In this document: piece after piece, positions 8,030 to 17,700 of the stretch
Position numbering within the stretch: position 1 is the stretch's first letter
Layout of the letters: the number at the start of each line of letters is the position of its first letter
NCBI GenBank assembly: GCA_964499425.1
Contig: CAZCLD010000001.1
Coordinates: 1 to 57,828 of the forward strand
Origin: JAQBYK01 sp964499425
Lineage (GTDB): Bacteria > Patescibacteriota > Gracilibacteria > UBA1369 > LOWO2-01-FULL-3
DNA: 57,828 nucleotides
Direction: 5' to 3'
The notes under the pieces: model-generated
The model's input: the letters and a program-made list of their open reading frames with translations, nothing else
Told to the model about the DNA's origin: nothing
Databases searched by the model: none
Position numbers and translations under genes: made by a program

Positions 8030-9269
8030 GATTAGGGATATTCGGCTTGCTGCTGCGGGTCTTCGCAATATTGAGCTAGCAGAGGGGCAGATGGGTGCTT
8101 TGATGGAGGTTCGCAAGAAAATGGCTAAGAATAAACCTTTCAAGGGTCTTCGGATTGCACTTGCCCTGCATGTGACCAAAGAAACTGCTGTTTTGGTGCG
8201 AACTCTCGTTGCTGGTGGCGCCAAGGTTTGGATCACTGGCTGTAATCCCCTTTCTACCCAAGATGATATTGCTGCCGCGCTTGCTAAGGAAGGTGTGCAT
8301 GTTTTTGGGCATAAGGGAGAGACCTCTCGTGAATATTACCGATTCCTGCGTAATGTGATTGAATCTAAGCCCCACATAACTATTGATGATGGCTGTGACC
8401 TGGTTACTGAGATCCACAAAAATTACCCCAAACTGATTGATGGCATTATTGGTGGCTGTGAAGAAACAACTACGGGGATTATCCGGTTACACGCGATGGC
8501 GAAAGATGGTGCTCTTAATTACCCAATAATCGCTGTTAATGAGAATATGACTAAGCACCTGATGGATAACTACTATGGGACCGGCCAATCTACTCTTGAT
8601 GGGGTTATGAGGGCGTGTAATTTTATGTTTGCAGGTAAGACTGTGGTTGTTGGGGGTTATGGCTCTTGTGGGAAGGGAGTTGCAATGAGAGCGCGAGGCA
8701 TGGGATCACGCGTGATCGTGACTGAGGTAAAGCCATTTCGAGCCCTACAAGCCGTGATGGATGGGCATGAGGTTATGACTATGAGGGAAGCAGCTTCTTT
8801 TGGTGACTTGTTTGTAACTGTAACTGGAGATATCAACGTAATTGGGCCTAAGCATGTTCGCTACATGAAAGATGGTGCAATTTTGGCCAATAGTGGTCAT
8901 TTTGATTGTGAAATTGATTTGAAGGGGATAAATAAGATGGCTCGTAAACATCGTTCAGTACGACCTTTTATGGAGGAGTATATGATTGGGAAAAGGCGGA
9001 TTTATGTTCTTGGGGAGGGCAGATTGATTAATCTAGCTGCTGCTGAAGGTCATCCTAGTGATGTAATGAGTTTGAGCTTTTGTGGGCAAGCTCTTGCTTG
9101 CGAGTATTTGGTTAAGAATCAGGGCCAACTTGCCAATGGTGTGCATAATTTACCTGAAAAGATTGATACTTATATTTCGGAGTTGCAGCTTAAATCTATG
9201 AATGTGAAGATTGATAAGCTGACACCTGAACAGAAGAAGTATTTAGCGAGTTGGGAGGTAGGGACTTAG
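8016..9269 (+). CDS. ahcY: S-adenosylhomocysteinase
   Basis: A 417-aa protein hydrolysing S-adenosylhomocysteine to adenosine and homocysteine. Visible are LALHVTKETAVLVRTL, the ITGCNPLSTQDDIAAAL block, DDGCDLV, GGCEETTTGIIRL, NYYGTGQSTLDGVMR and the NAD-binding VVGGYGSCGKGVAMRARGMG. It is the short archaeal/Thermotoga-like form: it ends YLASWEVGT and lacks the long KPDHYRY tail of classical bacterial and eukaryotic enzymes. It starts inside metK. No methionine synthase is visible nearby. Confidence 0.96.
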   Translation: MKNYKIRDIRLAAAGLRNIELAEGQMGALMEVRKKMAKNKPFKGLRIALALHVTKETAVLVRTLVAGGAKVWITGCNPLSTQDDIAAALAKEGVHVFGHKGETSREYYRFLRNVIESKPHITIDDGCDLVTEIHKNYPKLIDGIIGGCEETTTGIIRLHAMAKDGALNYPIIAVNENMTKHLMDNYYGTGQSTLDGVMRACNFMFAGKTVVVGGYGSCGKGVAMRARGMGSRVIVTEVKPFRALQAVMDGHEVMTMREAASFGDLFVTVTGDINVIGPKHVRYMKDGAILANSGHFDCEIDLKGINKMARKHRSVRPFMEEYMIGKRRIYVLGEGRLINLAAAEGHPSDVMSLSFCGQALACEYLVKNQGQLANGVHNLPEKIDTYISELQLKSMNVKIDKLTPEQKKYLASWEVGT

Positions 9270-9349
9270 TAATTTTCAATTTCGTTTATTTTTCAAGGGT
9301 GCCCCGCTTAAGTTAGGGCGCCTAAGCGAGGCTTTGAGGACATTTCATT

Positions 9350-9378
9350 TGACCGACTGATCGGCCTAAGCTTTTTTT
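9350..9378 (+). terminator. possible terminator after ahcY
   Basis: A short hairpin CCGA-CTGA-TCGG is followed by CCTAAGC and a run of seven T (9371-9377). The stem is short, so this is a weak call; it is the only U-tract downstream of metK-ahcY. Confidence 0.35.
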
Positions 9379-9456
9379 ATGTCTCAAAAGAGTTATATCA
9401 ACAAAAGATTAAATTTCTGTTAAATATTCTTAAATTTTTTCTAAAGTCTGGAATAT

Positions 9457-9488
9457 AAAAAAAGGCCCGCCGGTTGGGCGAGCCTTTT
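9457..9488 (-). terminator. rho-independent terminator of the 1098-aa SLH gene
   Basis: Read on the minus strand, AAAAGGC...GCC/GGC...GCCTTTT forms an interrupted 11-bp stem (arms 9460-9471 and 9477-9488) ending in a T run at 9457-9463. It lies 28 bp past the SLH gene stop. It may also work weakly on the plus strand. Confidence 0.75.
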
Positions 9489-9515
9489 AAGGTTTACTAT
9501 TTAATTATCGTCCTA

Positions 9516-12500
9516 TTACTCAGCGATTATCAGAGAGACAATCTTTGCAACTTCCCCTCTCGTAATGCTCCTGTCTGGACCGAAGGTGCCGTCTGAATAG
9601 CCTCCTACGATTTCGTTGGCAGCTGCGTAATTTACATACTTAGCGTACCAAATGTCACCGTCCACATCCGGGAAGTCTGCTGCATCTGCTGTTAGGCTTA
9701 CCCCTGCTGCTTCTAGTAATAGTTTAAGTGCTTCAGCTCTATTTATCTCAGTGTCTGGCTTGAATGTGCCATCTTCATAGCCACCTACTACTTCGGCTGC
9801 TTTTGCAGCTTCAACGTATTTGCTTGACCAGTGTTCACTCATATCTGAGAATGAGCCTGTAGTGCTTACCATGTCCAAATCAAACGCACCTACAACAATC
9901 TTTGTAAATTCTGCTCTTGTTACAGCGTCATCTGGTGCGTAGTGAGTTTCATCTTTACCAGAAACAATTTCCTTAGCGTATAGATCTGACACATAGTCTT
10001 TTGCCCAGTGATTTGCTGTATCTACAAATGGTGCGTCTTCAACCTCAACCTCAACCTCCTCCTCTTCTTCCTCCTCTTCCTCCTCCTCAACTACTTCTTC
10101 TGGCTCTTCCTCTAGAATTATGAAGTCAGAAAATGATGACAATGTACATTTCGCAAGGTAATTGTCTCCTGAAGCGACCACTTCACAGGTTCCTTTTTCT
10201 GTTAGAGTCTCTTCGCCGGTTTCTGCATCTACGGTGCGTTCGTTGATTTTGAATACATTTCCAAGAGTAATGCTGTCAGATAATTTTATGTACACTGTTA
10301 CTGGTTTGTCTGTTGTGATTTTTGTATCAGCGCTACCAATACTTACTACCTCACTAGCCGCTGTCTTTCCTTCTTCAGGAACAACTACCGGTTGCTCCGC
10401 AAGAGGTGTCGGTGGCATGAAGGCTCCTGTATATGCAGTTGCTTCTCCTCCCTCTTCTGTCGCTGGAGTACTAAATGTCGTTTCTGCCTGTACAGTAGCG
10501 TAGCTAACCTCTTCTTCTCCTTGCAGAGTAGTTTCCTCAGCTACTTTTCCAGTTTCATCCGGAGTAACTGCCCCTATGGTATCCTCGGGCGCTACCACTT
10601 CTTCCGGTGGTGCTACGTATGGCAAATCACCACAGGCTAATATTGTCGTTAGATCGTCCGCTGATGTGTGTATGTTTAGATATTGTTCGGTTGCTTTTAA
10701 CTCTGCGATGGTTACTTCCAGCTCTGTGGTTGATGCACCAGTTACCGTTACTACACCTTCATCGTCCGTTGAAGATGTATTTGTGACATCCGTCAATGAA
10801 TAGGTTATCTCACCCTCTGAACCACATGTTCCTCCGTAGATGTGTGCTGGTTGTGCTACGTCTGCTGTACCTCCTGTTAGGGCTAGTACAACTGTGGTTG
10901 TGCCGTCCAACTCTGTTAGTGTTGCTGTTCCTGATTGCCCGGATTCTCCTACGGCAGCCAGAGTTACTTCAGCAGTTGCCGTTGGCTCTGGCACCGGTGG
11001 TTCTGCAATTGTAGCTGTTAACATTTCGGTGTTTGTCCCTGGATTGTTGTTTGTATCTACTGGTCTGAGAATATATTTAACCACATCTCCAACTGACACA
11101 TCAGGATCCGTCCATGTCTCTGTTCCTTCAGCTATTATTATTACAGGAGTTCCATTTACCGGATCATTACCCACTCCTTTTAATACCTCTATCTCTTTTA
11201 GATCTGTATCTGTTGGATCTGTCCATGTCAAAACTCCCTGATCACTTACGGCAAATGCTGTAGGTGCAACTGGGCCGGTTTTATCATTACCTGCTGCACT
11301 TGAGGCAACTAATATTTCCATTGTTTGACTATCTGTAGCTGTTCTAAGAGTTCCATAGTTGGCTCCTGCAATCTCTAGCCCAAGACCAGCTGCTGTTGTT
11401 TCTTGAGTAAACTCTGCTAACAAAGCTCCTGTAACGGTTATGTCGTCTCCTATTTCAAAAGCTGCCTGTACCGGGATAATCATTACTTTACACTCAGCCC
11501 CGGACGCCATAGTACATGCTGACCCGTCTGCCATTGAAAAAGTGACAGTTACTGTACAATCACTTGCGTCTGCCGTGCAGGCACCGCCAGCTGCCTTTGT
11601 GATGTGGTCCTCGTCCGATCCATTTACAAGAATTGATGCGTCGCTAGAGTCCCACTGCATATACATGGTAGGGGGAATTACAATTCTAATATCATCAGTC
11701 ACATTAATGGATGGAGCTGTTGCGTTTTCTGTAATTGTCATTACCCAATCTACAGGCTGGGCTGACATACCGGTGTAGAAGGTTTGCGCAGCAGCCGAAG
11801 CAAACGTGGGCGCCCCTCCTATTGTCACATTCGCTCCTGTTGTAGCTGTTGATATTGTACCTAGGTTGGCTCCCGCTACCTCTAATTCTATACTATCTGT
11901 AACGACTACTGATCCCACTTCAAAATTTACTCCTGAAAAGGTCACTGAATCCCCTACTTCATCAAAATCTGCTGTCACTGGTATCACTAATGTCTTATCT
12001 GCTCCACCTGCAGGGTTTGCTACATAACTATCAACGGTTAATGTAATCTCCGCTCCACTAATTACTCCAAAGTGGGTTAAACAGGGAGTAGTAGTTGCCC
12101 CTGCATCTGTACATACTACACCCACGTCTGCATCGTCCCATGTCAGCCCTACTCCTGTGGCTCCGGGAAGTGTGAGTCTTATGTCTTCGTCTGTATTTAT
12201 CTTGATAGCAGTTCCTTCCGCTATTGTTATCGCCCCCATAGCTGTGTCTGCCTGATTTACTGAAAATACTTGCGCTGTTGCCGAAATAGTTGGAGCTCCC
12301 ACAGTTATGTCTCCAGTACCTGCCAAAAAAGTACCTGAAGCGTAAGTTGCATTATCTACCGCCCATTCCAAGGTATCAGCTGTCGCTCCGGCTGTAAAAC
12401 TACTAACTTTGAGACCAGTAATTTGCACATTTTCTCCAGAATCAAAATTGGTTGTAACATCAAATGTAACACCCGTAGTCCCTACATATGTAGGCGTTGT

Positions 12501-12812
12501 AGAAGTCACCCCATTGCCGGACTGTGTAATACCAACCGTTGTTACTGATGTATCCCATTCCATATTCAATCCAGCCGGAATCTTAACATGGATATCATTT
12601 GCAGCTGTGATCTCAGTTCCACTATCGGTAATAGTTAGCGTCGTCCCTAGGAGTGTTGCAGCCTGATTAACAGCATAGTTTGCATCCCCACTCAATACTA
12701 GTGAACCATTCGGCGCTGCTGCAAATGTCGATGCTGATAATACCGAAAATGCTCCTACTCCCACTATTAGTAGAAATAGTTTTTTCGTTAGTAAATTAAA
12801 CGTCTTTTTCAT
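9516..12812 (-). CDS. secreted S-layer-homology protein with repeated beta domains (C-terminal SLH)
   Basis: A 1098-aa exoprotein. It has a Sec signal peptide (MKKTFNLLTKKLFLLIVGVG then ASTFAAAP), and then about three repeated beta-sandwich units sharing an NQA-x3-LG start, a D-DI-(H/R)-(V/L) strand and an (M/L)-x-WD motif. After these come a Fn3-like unit (GPVAPTAFAVSDQGVLTWTD), further beta domains, a Glu-rich linker of about 20 acidic residues, and three SLH repeats (about 926-1098) with FVDTANHWAKDYV, FSDMSEHWSSKYVE and FPDVDGDIWYAKYV. SLH repeats anchor proteins to pyruvylated cell-wall polymer. It has its own sigma-70-like promoter and terminator, so it is likely strongly expressed. Confidence 0.92.
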   Translation of the reverse strand: MKKTFNLLTKKLFLLIVGVGAFSVLSASTFAAAPNGSLVLSGDANYAVNQAATLLGTTLTITDSGTEITAANDIHVKIPAGLNMEWDTSVTTVGITQSGNGVTSTTPTYVGTTGVTFDVTTNFDSGENVQITGLKVSSFTAGATADTLEWAVDNATYASGTFLAGTGDITVGAPTISATAQVFSVNQADTAMGAITIAEGTAIKINTDEDIRLTLPGATGVGLTWDDADVGVVCTDAGATTTPCLTHFGVISGAEITLTVDSYVANPAGGADKTLVIPVTADFDEVGDSVTFSGVNFEVGSVVVTDSIELEVAGANLGTISTATTGANVTIGGAPTFASAAAQTFYTGMSAQPVDWVMTITENATAPSINVTDDIRIVIPPTMYMQWDSSDASILVNGSDEDHITKAAGGACTADASDCTVTVTFSMADGSACTMASGAECKVMIIPVQAAFEIGDDITVTGALLAEFTQETTAAGLGLEIAGANYGTLRTATDSQTMEILVASSAAGNDKTGPVAPTAFAVSDQGVLTWTDPTDTDLKEIEVLKGVGNDPVNGTPVIIIAEGTETWTDPDVSVGDVVKYILRPVDTNNNPGTNTEMLTATIAEPPVPEPTATAEVTLAAVGESGQSGTATLTELDGTTTVVLALTGGTADVAQPAHIYGGTCGSEGEITYSLTDVTNTSSTDDEGVVTVTGASTTELEVTIAELKATEQYLNIHTSADDLTTILACGDLPYVAPPEEVVAPEDTIGAVTPDETGKVAEETTLQGEEEVSYATVQAETTFSTPATEEGGEATAYTGAFMPPTPLAEQPVVVPEEGKTAASEVVSIGSADTKITTDKPVTVYIKLSDSITLGNVFKINERTVDAETGEETLTEKGTCEVVASGDNYLAKCTLSSFSDFIILEEEPEEVVEEEEEEEEEEEVEVEVEDAPFVDTANHWAKDYVSDLYAKEIVSGKDETHYAPDDAVTRAEFTKIVVGAFDLDMVSTTGSFSDMSEHWSSKYVEAAKAAEVVGGYEDGTFKPDTEINRAEALKLLLEAAGVSLTADAADFPDVDGDIWYAKYVNYAAANEIVGGYSDGTFGPDRSITRGEVAKIVSLIIAE

Positions 12813-12875
12813 AGATTTTTGATTAGTGAATAAAGGGTTTAAATATGTCTATATATGATAAGGGTATCGTTTGAG

Positions 12876-12904
12876 ATTATATCAACACACTCCTGTTTAT
12901 TCAA
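12876..12904 (-). promoter_or_regulatory. promoter of the 1098-aa SLH gene
   Basis: On the minus strand, TTGAAT (12904-12899), a 17-bp spacer and a perfect TATAAT (12881-12876) predict a start near 12869. This leaves a leader of about 57 nt, unlike the leaderless promoters of housekeeping genes here. Confidence 0.65.
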
Positions 12905-12958
12905 ACCATATCCGACTTGGGAAGTCATTTTTTCTAGACGTATCCGAGGAATGTTTTG

Positions 12959-13414
12959 TTACAAATTTGCGATTTCTATTTCCCTACATATGTCGTCATA
13001 TAGCCCATTTAGGCATGAGAATGAATAGGTTTTTCCATTATTCTCAATGTAATAGTAATCCACATTTTCTCCTAATGCCTCATTTAAGGCCCTTATCCTT
13101 GTGGCATCCATCTTGTTGAACTCCATCTCCTCCCTCTCAATTATTTCGATATTTGCATCGCTTAAAGTAGCTTCTAGCCCTTTTTCAGATACATTTATCA
13201 CAAAATACGGTACAGGCTGGTCTTTGAAATGATAGATGGTCAAAGAATTCCCTGCTTCTTCAACGGTGAATGTTTCTGGTAAATCGAGGGTGATCCCCAA
13301 TTGATCACTCTTGTATTCCTCGTTTATATCTACAGTCGGCCCACTATCGCCCAAACATCCTGAAAGGCCTATTAGTAAAGCAAATATCCCTGTTGTTATA
13401 AGTGTTTTTTTCAT
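12959..13414 (-). CDS. putative lipoprotein
   Basis: A 151-aa protein with a lipoprotein signal MKKTLITTGIFALLIGLSGC (lipobox LSGC, lipidated Cys20). The mature domain of about 130 residues contains a GITLDLPETFTVEE motif resembling small PsbP/DUF-type lipoproteins with a stress-protein-like fold. Two Cys near the C-terminus (FSCLNGLYDDICREIE) could form a disulfide. Start ATG 13414 is chosen because it begins the signal peptide. It follows the lipoprotein gene 13437..14618 by 22 bp and is probably co-transcribed. Specific function unknown. Confidence 0.78.
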   Translation of the reverse strand: MKKTLITTGIFALLIGLSGCLGDSGPTVDINEEYKSDQLGITLDLPETFTVEEAGNSLTIYHFKDQPVPYFVINVSEKGLEATLSDANIEIIEREEMEFNKMDATRIRALNEALGENVDYYYIENNGKTYSFSCLNGLYDDICREIEIANL

Positions 13415-13436
13415 GATTAGTATGTTAAAAAATGAA

Positions 13437-14618
13437 TTACTCCTTCTCGTCATAAGTAAGTTCTAGATAAACCAAGGCTCCATTAGACTTTTCGCCCGCT
13501 GCATAGATTTTTTCTTGATTCCAGAATAACCTGTCTAGACGAACAAATTGCTCAATTAGAGTCTGATTCACTTTTAGTTGCCATTCTCCTGAATTCCCTT
13601 TAATTATGTATACAAGATTGCCATAATCATCCAAATAAAAATCGTTTACTTGTACTCCTGAGTCGTAGTCGCCTTCTTCCCCTAAAAACCTCAATGAAGT
13701 GCCGCCATCACTCGTCATGTATGAGACAACTATGTCGCCACGAAGATTTGTCTCAATGCCCCTAATCATCCCTGCTATAGGATAATCCCCCTTATCAGAC
13801 ATGACCTTCCATTGGGCGGTGCTTTCGTCAAATGCGCTAAATGCGTATCCCTTCTTGCCTGCGACCAAATGACTGAATTCCTTGTAGTTGCCCTCTATTT
13901 CAGTCGATTTGCCTCCTTTTACTATGAGCAATTTGCCTTCGCTGTCTTTTGCTAAGAATACAGGGTTCCCTTTATAATCTATTGCATATTCATAAATATT
14001 CGCATATTGATCCGATGTAAAACCATCATATTCTAGCTGCCACCCGCCATCTAAACCATCCTTAAAGAGATATGCAACCGTGCCATCCTGATCAAATCCA
14101 ATATCGTTGATTATATTGTGTTCAGCTATTTTTACAGGTTCATTGTTCTCTTCTCTGTAAAGTATGTCATTTTCATCCTCCTCGGCAATAAAATATGTTG
14201 TTTCATCAGAATTCACTTTTACCATTCCAATTTTTCCCTCATAAATTTCTATATGCTTTTTGAATAACCACTGAGTATCCAGTGTTCCAGCCTTGAAAAT
14301 TACTTCCTTCCCACTTAATGGGATTATTTCATCAATAGAATCAAAATTAGGGGAATCAAACTCGTAGCCTTCTCCGAGATACTTTAGTATTACAGTGTTT
14401 TCCCAGCCTTCTGCTGCGCTGTAATATTTAAATACTATCTCTCCCTCAATATTGGGCACTATATCTATTACTTTCTCGAAAAACTCGGGAAGTGTTCGTG
14501 TTTCAAGGATCAGCTTTTCACCATAGAATAGCTCCTTGTTTTGACTACCACACGCTGAAAGAAAAAGGGTGATTGATACCACGCCTATTAGTAATACCCC
14601 TTTAGTTAATTTGTTCAT
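13437..14618 (-). CDS. putative lipoprotein with beta-propeller-like repeats
   Basis: A 393-aa protein with signal peptide MNKLTKGVLLIGVVSITLFL and lipobox LSAC followed by GSQNKELF. The rest is rich in short beta repeats of the form (D/Y)-x-(G/N)-N-(L/P)-V-(Y/F) and W-x-(L/V) (GGWQLEYDGF, SGEWQLKVNQ), consistent with a propeller or WG-like repeat protein facing outward from the membrane. No enzymatic motif is seen. It sits between the two large SLH genes and is upstream of a second lipoprotein, suggesting a surface-assembly or sensing role, which is inference. Confidence 0.75.
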   Translation of the reverse strand: MNKLTKGVLLIGVVSITLFLSACGSQNKELFYGEKLILETRTLPEFFEKVIDIVPNIEGEIVFKYYSAAEGWENTVILKYLGEGYEFDSPNFDSIDEIIPLSGKEVIFKAGTLDTQWLFKKHIEIYEGKIGMVKVNSDETTYFIAEEDENDILYREENNEPVKIAEHNIINDIGFDQDGTVAYLFKDGLDGGWQLEYDGFTSDQYANIYEYAIDYKGNPVFLAKDSEGKLLIVKGGKSTEIEGNYKEFSHLVAGKKGYAFSAFDESTAQWKVMSDKGDYPIAGMIRGIETNLRGDIVVSYMTSDGGTSLRFLGEEGDYDSGVQVNDFYLDDYGNLVYIIKGNSGEWQLKVNQTLIEQFVRLDRLFWNQEKIYAAGEKSNGALVYLELTYDEKE

Positions 14619-14679
14619 CTCATTTTGTTTAAAATCTAAGTGTTCCTATTCTATCGATTATTTAATTATTTTCAATAAA

Positions 14680-14707
14680 AAAACCGCCCCAAGAGAGGGG
14701 CGGTTTT
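14680..14707 (-). terminator. bidirectional rho-independent terminator
   Basis: A perfect 11-bp stem AAAACCGCCCC / GGGGCGGTTTT (14680-14690 and 14697-14707) with a 6-nt loop, flanked by an A run on the left that becomes a T run on the minus strand. It lies 36 bp after the stop of the 1520-aa SLH gene. Confidence 0.88.
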
Positions 14708-14743
14708 AGTCTTAACTTAACTAAGCGTAACTGATTCTAATTA

Positions 14744-17700
14744 TTAGTAAGTCAATGTTGGTCCACTAACAGGATATCCATCAAGATATGTGGTCGGAGT
14801 AGCATATGTTGGCTCTGTTCCTGGAGAAGGATCAGCAGCTGTATAATACCAGCTTAAACCACCTGAATTAGGCTGTCCTGCAGTACCATCAATTTTGATC
14901 TGTAGTGATTCTCCAGAAGCTTGACCTGAAGTCGCAGCTGTATCATACCAAATCTCGAATTGAGCTGATTGACCAGCGATAACCTTAGTACCTGGATTTG
15001 GCAATGTCAGCGCTTGACCTGTAATACAACTTGTCGCTGCTTGCGTTACCTTTAGTACATCATCAACGTAAAGTTTGAATGAATTATCCAATACTCCAGC
15101 ATTTGTAGAATAAGATCCAGTACATTTTAGAGTAACTGATTTTATGTATAGATCTCTTGGTCCATCCGCTTTTATATCGAAGACTGCAACTTTCTGATCT
15201 GCACCAATGATTCCTGAGCTAACTGCTTCAGAAGAAAGAGAAACAACAGGCTCGGTATCGTGAAGGACTTTAACGCTTCCAACGGTACCAGCATTCCAAA
15301 GCTTAGAAATGATGTCATCAGTTGCTAGAGTCAAATCAGGATCGGTTATGTCAGTGTTAGCTGCAAAGCTTGTACCTGCTGCAAAGTTTTCATCTATCAC
15401 ATAGAATTCTGACATAGCACCTGCGGATTCGTCAGCAATGACGACTATTTCACCTGCAGCGTATGAGTTTGCAGAGGCTGTCGAATACTCATCTTTTTCT
15501 ACAGCGCTGAATACATACATGTCGTCTGCTTCTGCTGTAAGAGTTATACCGTCAAATAGTGCATCCGGTGCTGAAGCGTTTCCTCCGGCTGCAAATGTAT
15601 CCATTACTGTGTATAAACCGGTATTTGTAGCAGTAGTATCATCCACAAACCATACAATGTCTCCTTGAGTCCAAGCATTTTCAAGATCGTCTGCGTCCTC
15701 ATCTGCAATTGCTGTTCCACCAGTTTTTATCCTTGTAATTCTGTCACCTTCTGCCAATGCATGAGCTGCAGCATCTTCCCCCTCACAAGACATAGTGATG
15801 TTATCGCCATCGTCAATAGTATTAATCGTAACAGCTGAAGTGATAACACATAAACCATTACTTGTATCTGCATCCTCAAGATTTAAGTAGTAGATCAAGT
15901 CTCCTACAGCATAGGCTGGATTACCATTACTTGCTGCTGCTGGGACTAGCCATTTATCTACTACAGGTAACTTAGCGATGTAGTCTGTAGCTAGGATTGG
16001 CATTGCTAGTTCCATCTCCCCATTCTCCAATACTCCTACAGGACCTGTAGTTAGTGCAAATCCATCATCGTTGGCTGCTGTAGTAGTAACCATTCCGATT
16101 AGACCGGCTGTTTGAGAGTCTAGGACAACATCCCCTATAGCGTAGTGTCCTATAGAGCTTGCAGAACCAATTTCAGTAGTTGATGAAGTCTCTACTATAG
16201 TGGCACCAGATGATTGTCCAGTTGCGTCTATACCATTTAGCCTAGTCGAACCAAGTACGGCTGAGCTCATAGCCCCAGTATTTGTAATATCAGCATATAC
16301 GTAGTAAGTCTCATTATCATCTTTTTCAAGGATCTCACCTAGTCCAGAGAAGGTAACGGTGTTAGATACAACTGTAGCACCTGATTTCAGAGTTGTACCC
16401 TCAGTATTCTTCAATGTGAAGTTAGTCATGTTACCACTGGCATTTGAAGTAGAGACATATATCTTATCCATCTTGATATCCTCATACTTGCTCTCAACTG
16501 TGAAAGCTAGCATTTGAACTCCTGTCTCAGAAGCGTGTACTACACTTTGAGCTGTCTGATTAGGTCGTGAAACAGTTAAAGTTCCGCCACCTCTAGTGGT
16601 CATTGTCTGCAAGTTTACTGCTGCAGCAATACCTGTGCTTGAGGAAGAATTACTTATGTCTCCTACATATACAACGTCAGCCGCTGCATCTGTTGTTATC
16701 TGCACTGTACCAGTAGCAGTTGCTGTAGCTGCTGCTGTACTTAAGTTAGCATAAACATCAACAGTAGCAGTCTCTGAAGCAGCGATCTCTAGATCGCCTG
16801 ATACATTGAATGAATTCTCGTCTGCAACAGGAGAACTGACTGTTGAACCTATCTGTTCGCCTGTAGCGTGGTCCTTAAGCAATAGGTTAGTAACTTCAGC
16901 GATTGCTGTTTGCCCAGTCACATCCACATCTAAGATAATTGTTTGAACACTTACTCCAGATGCAGAGTTTGCCTGAAGGTTGAATGAACCTACAAGCGCC
17001 TCTGATAGACCAGCTACTATACTTCCGCTAGGAACGTCATTGTTTATTGACATTGATACAGAAGGTGTTTCAGATGTAAGCGTATTTGCTGGAACAGTTG
17101 TTGTAATAGCAGTGTTATATGTACCAGAAGAAAGCCTCTTGTAGTAAACATTAGCCATTTCAGCCTGCATTGTCAGACCAGCAGCTGCAGTAGAAAGAAC
17201 ATCAACCAATACTGTTAATGTAGCAGTTTCTCCGGCTTCAACAGTGAAGTATGTTGCCATGGTAAATTGTTGATCAGTATTTGCTGTAACAACACCGTCA
17301 TGCAAATCTTCGTCAGTAGCAGCTATTGAGTACACTGTAGCTTCGTCTTCAGTGCCATAATCCTTAACCAGCTTAACCGTACCAGTGATATTTGTGTCGG
17401 TTGAAAGAGAATCTGCATCTCCATTATCAAGATCGAAGGCAACCTTTCTTACTTCGATGTCTTCACCAGTTGCTTCTAATTTCCAAGTTCCTACAGGCAT
17501 TTGCTTACCCCCTACGCCAATGTTTCCTGACGCAGAACTAGAGTCTTTAGAAACAGATAAACTACCTTCCTCACCTGTAATCTGGTTGAAAGTTGCACTT
17601 GAATCACGATCACCAACAGGGAAGGCTGTGCTTTCGTTTGCGCCGGCAGTAGGCAGTATCCCTGCACCTGTAGTCATACCATTTACGATAACATCGTAGT

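Noticed and set aside
10162..12666. Several 70-130-codon plus-strand ORFs inside the SLH gene
   Set aside because: They are antisense to repetitive Thr/Ala/Val codons (giving Ser/Val-rich strings) and lack start signals.
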